Shown here: positions 6,303 to 6,329 of the stretch, piece by piece
How the letters are laid out: the number at the start of each line of letters is the position of its first letter
How positions within the stretch are numbered: position 1 is the first letter of the stretch
DNA from: Victivallales bacterium
Lineage (GTDB): Bacteria > Verrucomicrobiota > Lentisphaeria > Victivallales > JAADHT01
DNA: 6,329 bases
NCBI GenBank assembly: GCA_016930955.1
Contig: JAFGFR010000113.1
Span: 1-6,329 of the forward strand
Reading direction: 5' to 3'
Made by a program: the position numbers and the translations under genes
Notes under the pieces: generated by a model
Told to the model about the DNA's origin: nothing
Database searches by the model: none
The model's input: the letters and a program-made list of their open reading frames with translations, nothing else

Positions 6303-6329
6303 TTCAATCACTATCCGCCGTGACTGTCC

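Overview
The window reads as a chromosomal segment of an environmental bacterium of moderate GC, with two intact genes set among broken mobile DNA. The gene families and the AT-rich degenerate short repeats between genes would fit the Planctomycetes-Verrucomicrobia-Lentisphaerae group. That placement is inference with low confidence, because there is no rRNA or marker gene here.

Layout. Minus strand, 55-2067: an intact transglutaminase-like membrane protein of the TgpA/DUF3488 type with a C-terminal DUF4129. It lacks the MoxR and DUF58 genes that often precede this family. At 2068-2717 there is a gene-free mosaic: interlocked palindromes, a near-perfect 29-nt hairpin, GTGAACY heptamers and a good sigma70-type promoter at 2604-2631. 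That promoter points at a C-terminal remnant of an IS91-family transposase (about 2754-3128). At 3129-3478 there is no gene. The AT-rich half holds a candidate promoter (3311-3338) and a long imperfect inverted repeat (3352-3463).

Plus strand, 3479-5257: an intact 592-residue DUF3604 protein of the PHP-like metal-hydrolase type. Eighteen bases after its stop codon comes a compact stem-loop (5276-5314). Six bases after that is the intact 5' end of a group II intron whose domain I resembles group IIC introns (about 5321-5578). The intron is broken within or just after domain I and runs directly into the 3' two-thirds of a RAYT/Y1-type transposase gene (about 5586-6302).

The two intact genes are divergent, 1.4 kb apart, and show no functional link. 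The main interest is the mobile debris. The IIC-like intron follows a hairpin, as that class prefers. The DUF3604 gene is flanked by attC-like signals: GTTAGGA at the end of a 112-nt inverted repeat just before its start, and GCCGAAC plus a hairpin with unpaired bases just after its stop. This could mean that the gene was once carried as an integron-type cassette. The idea is untested, and the core sites match only in part.
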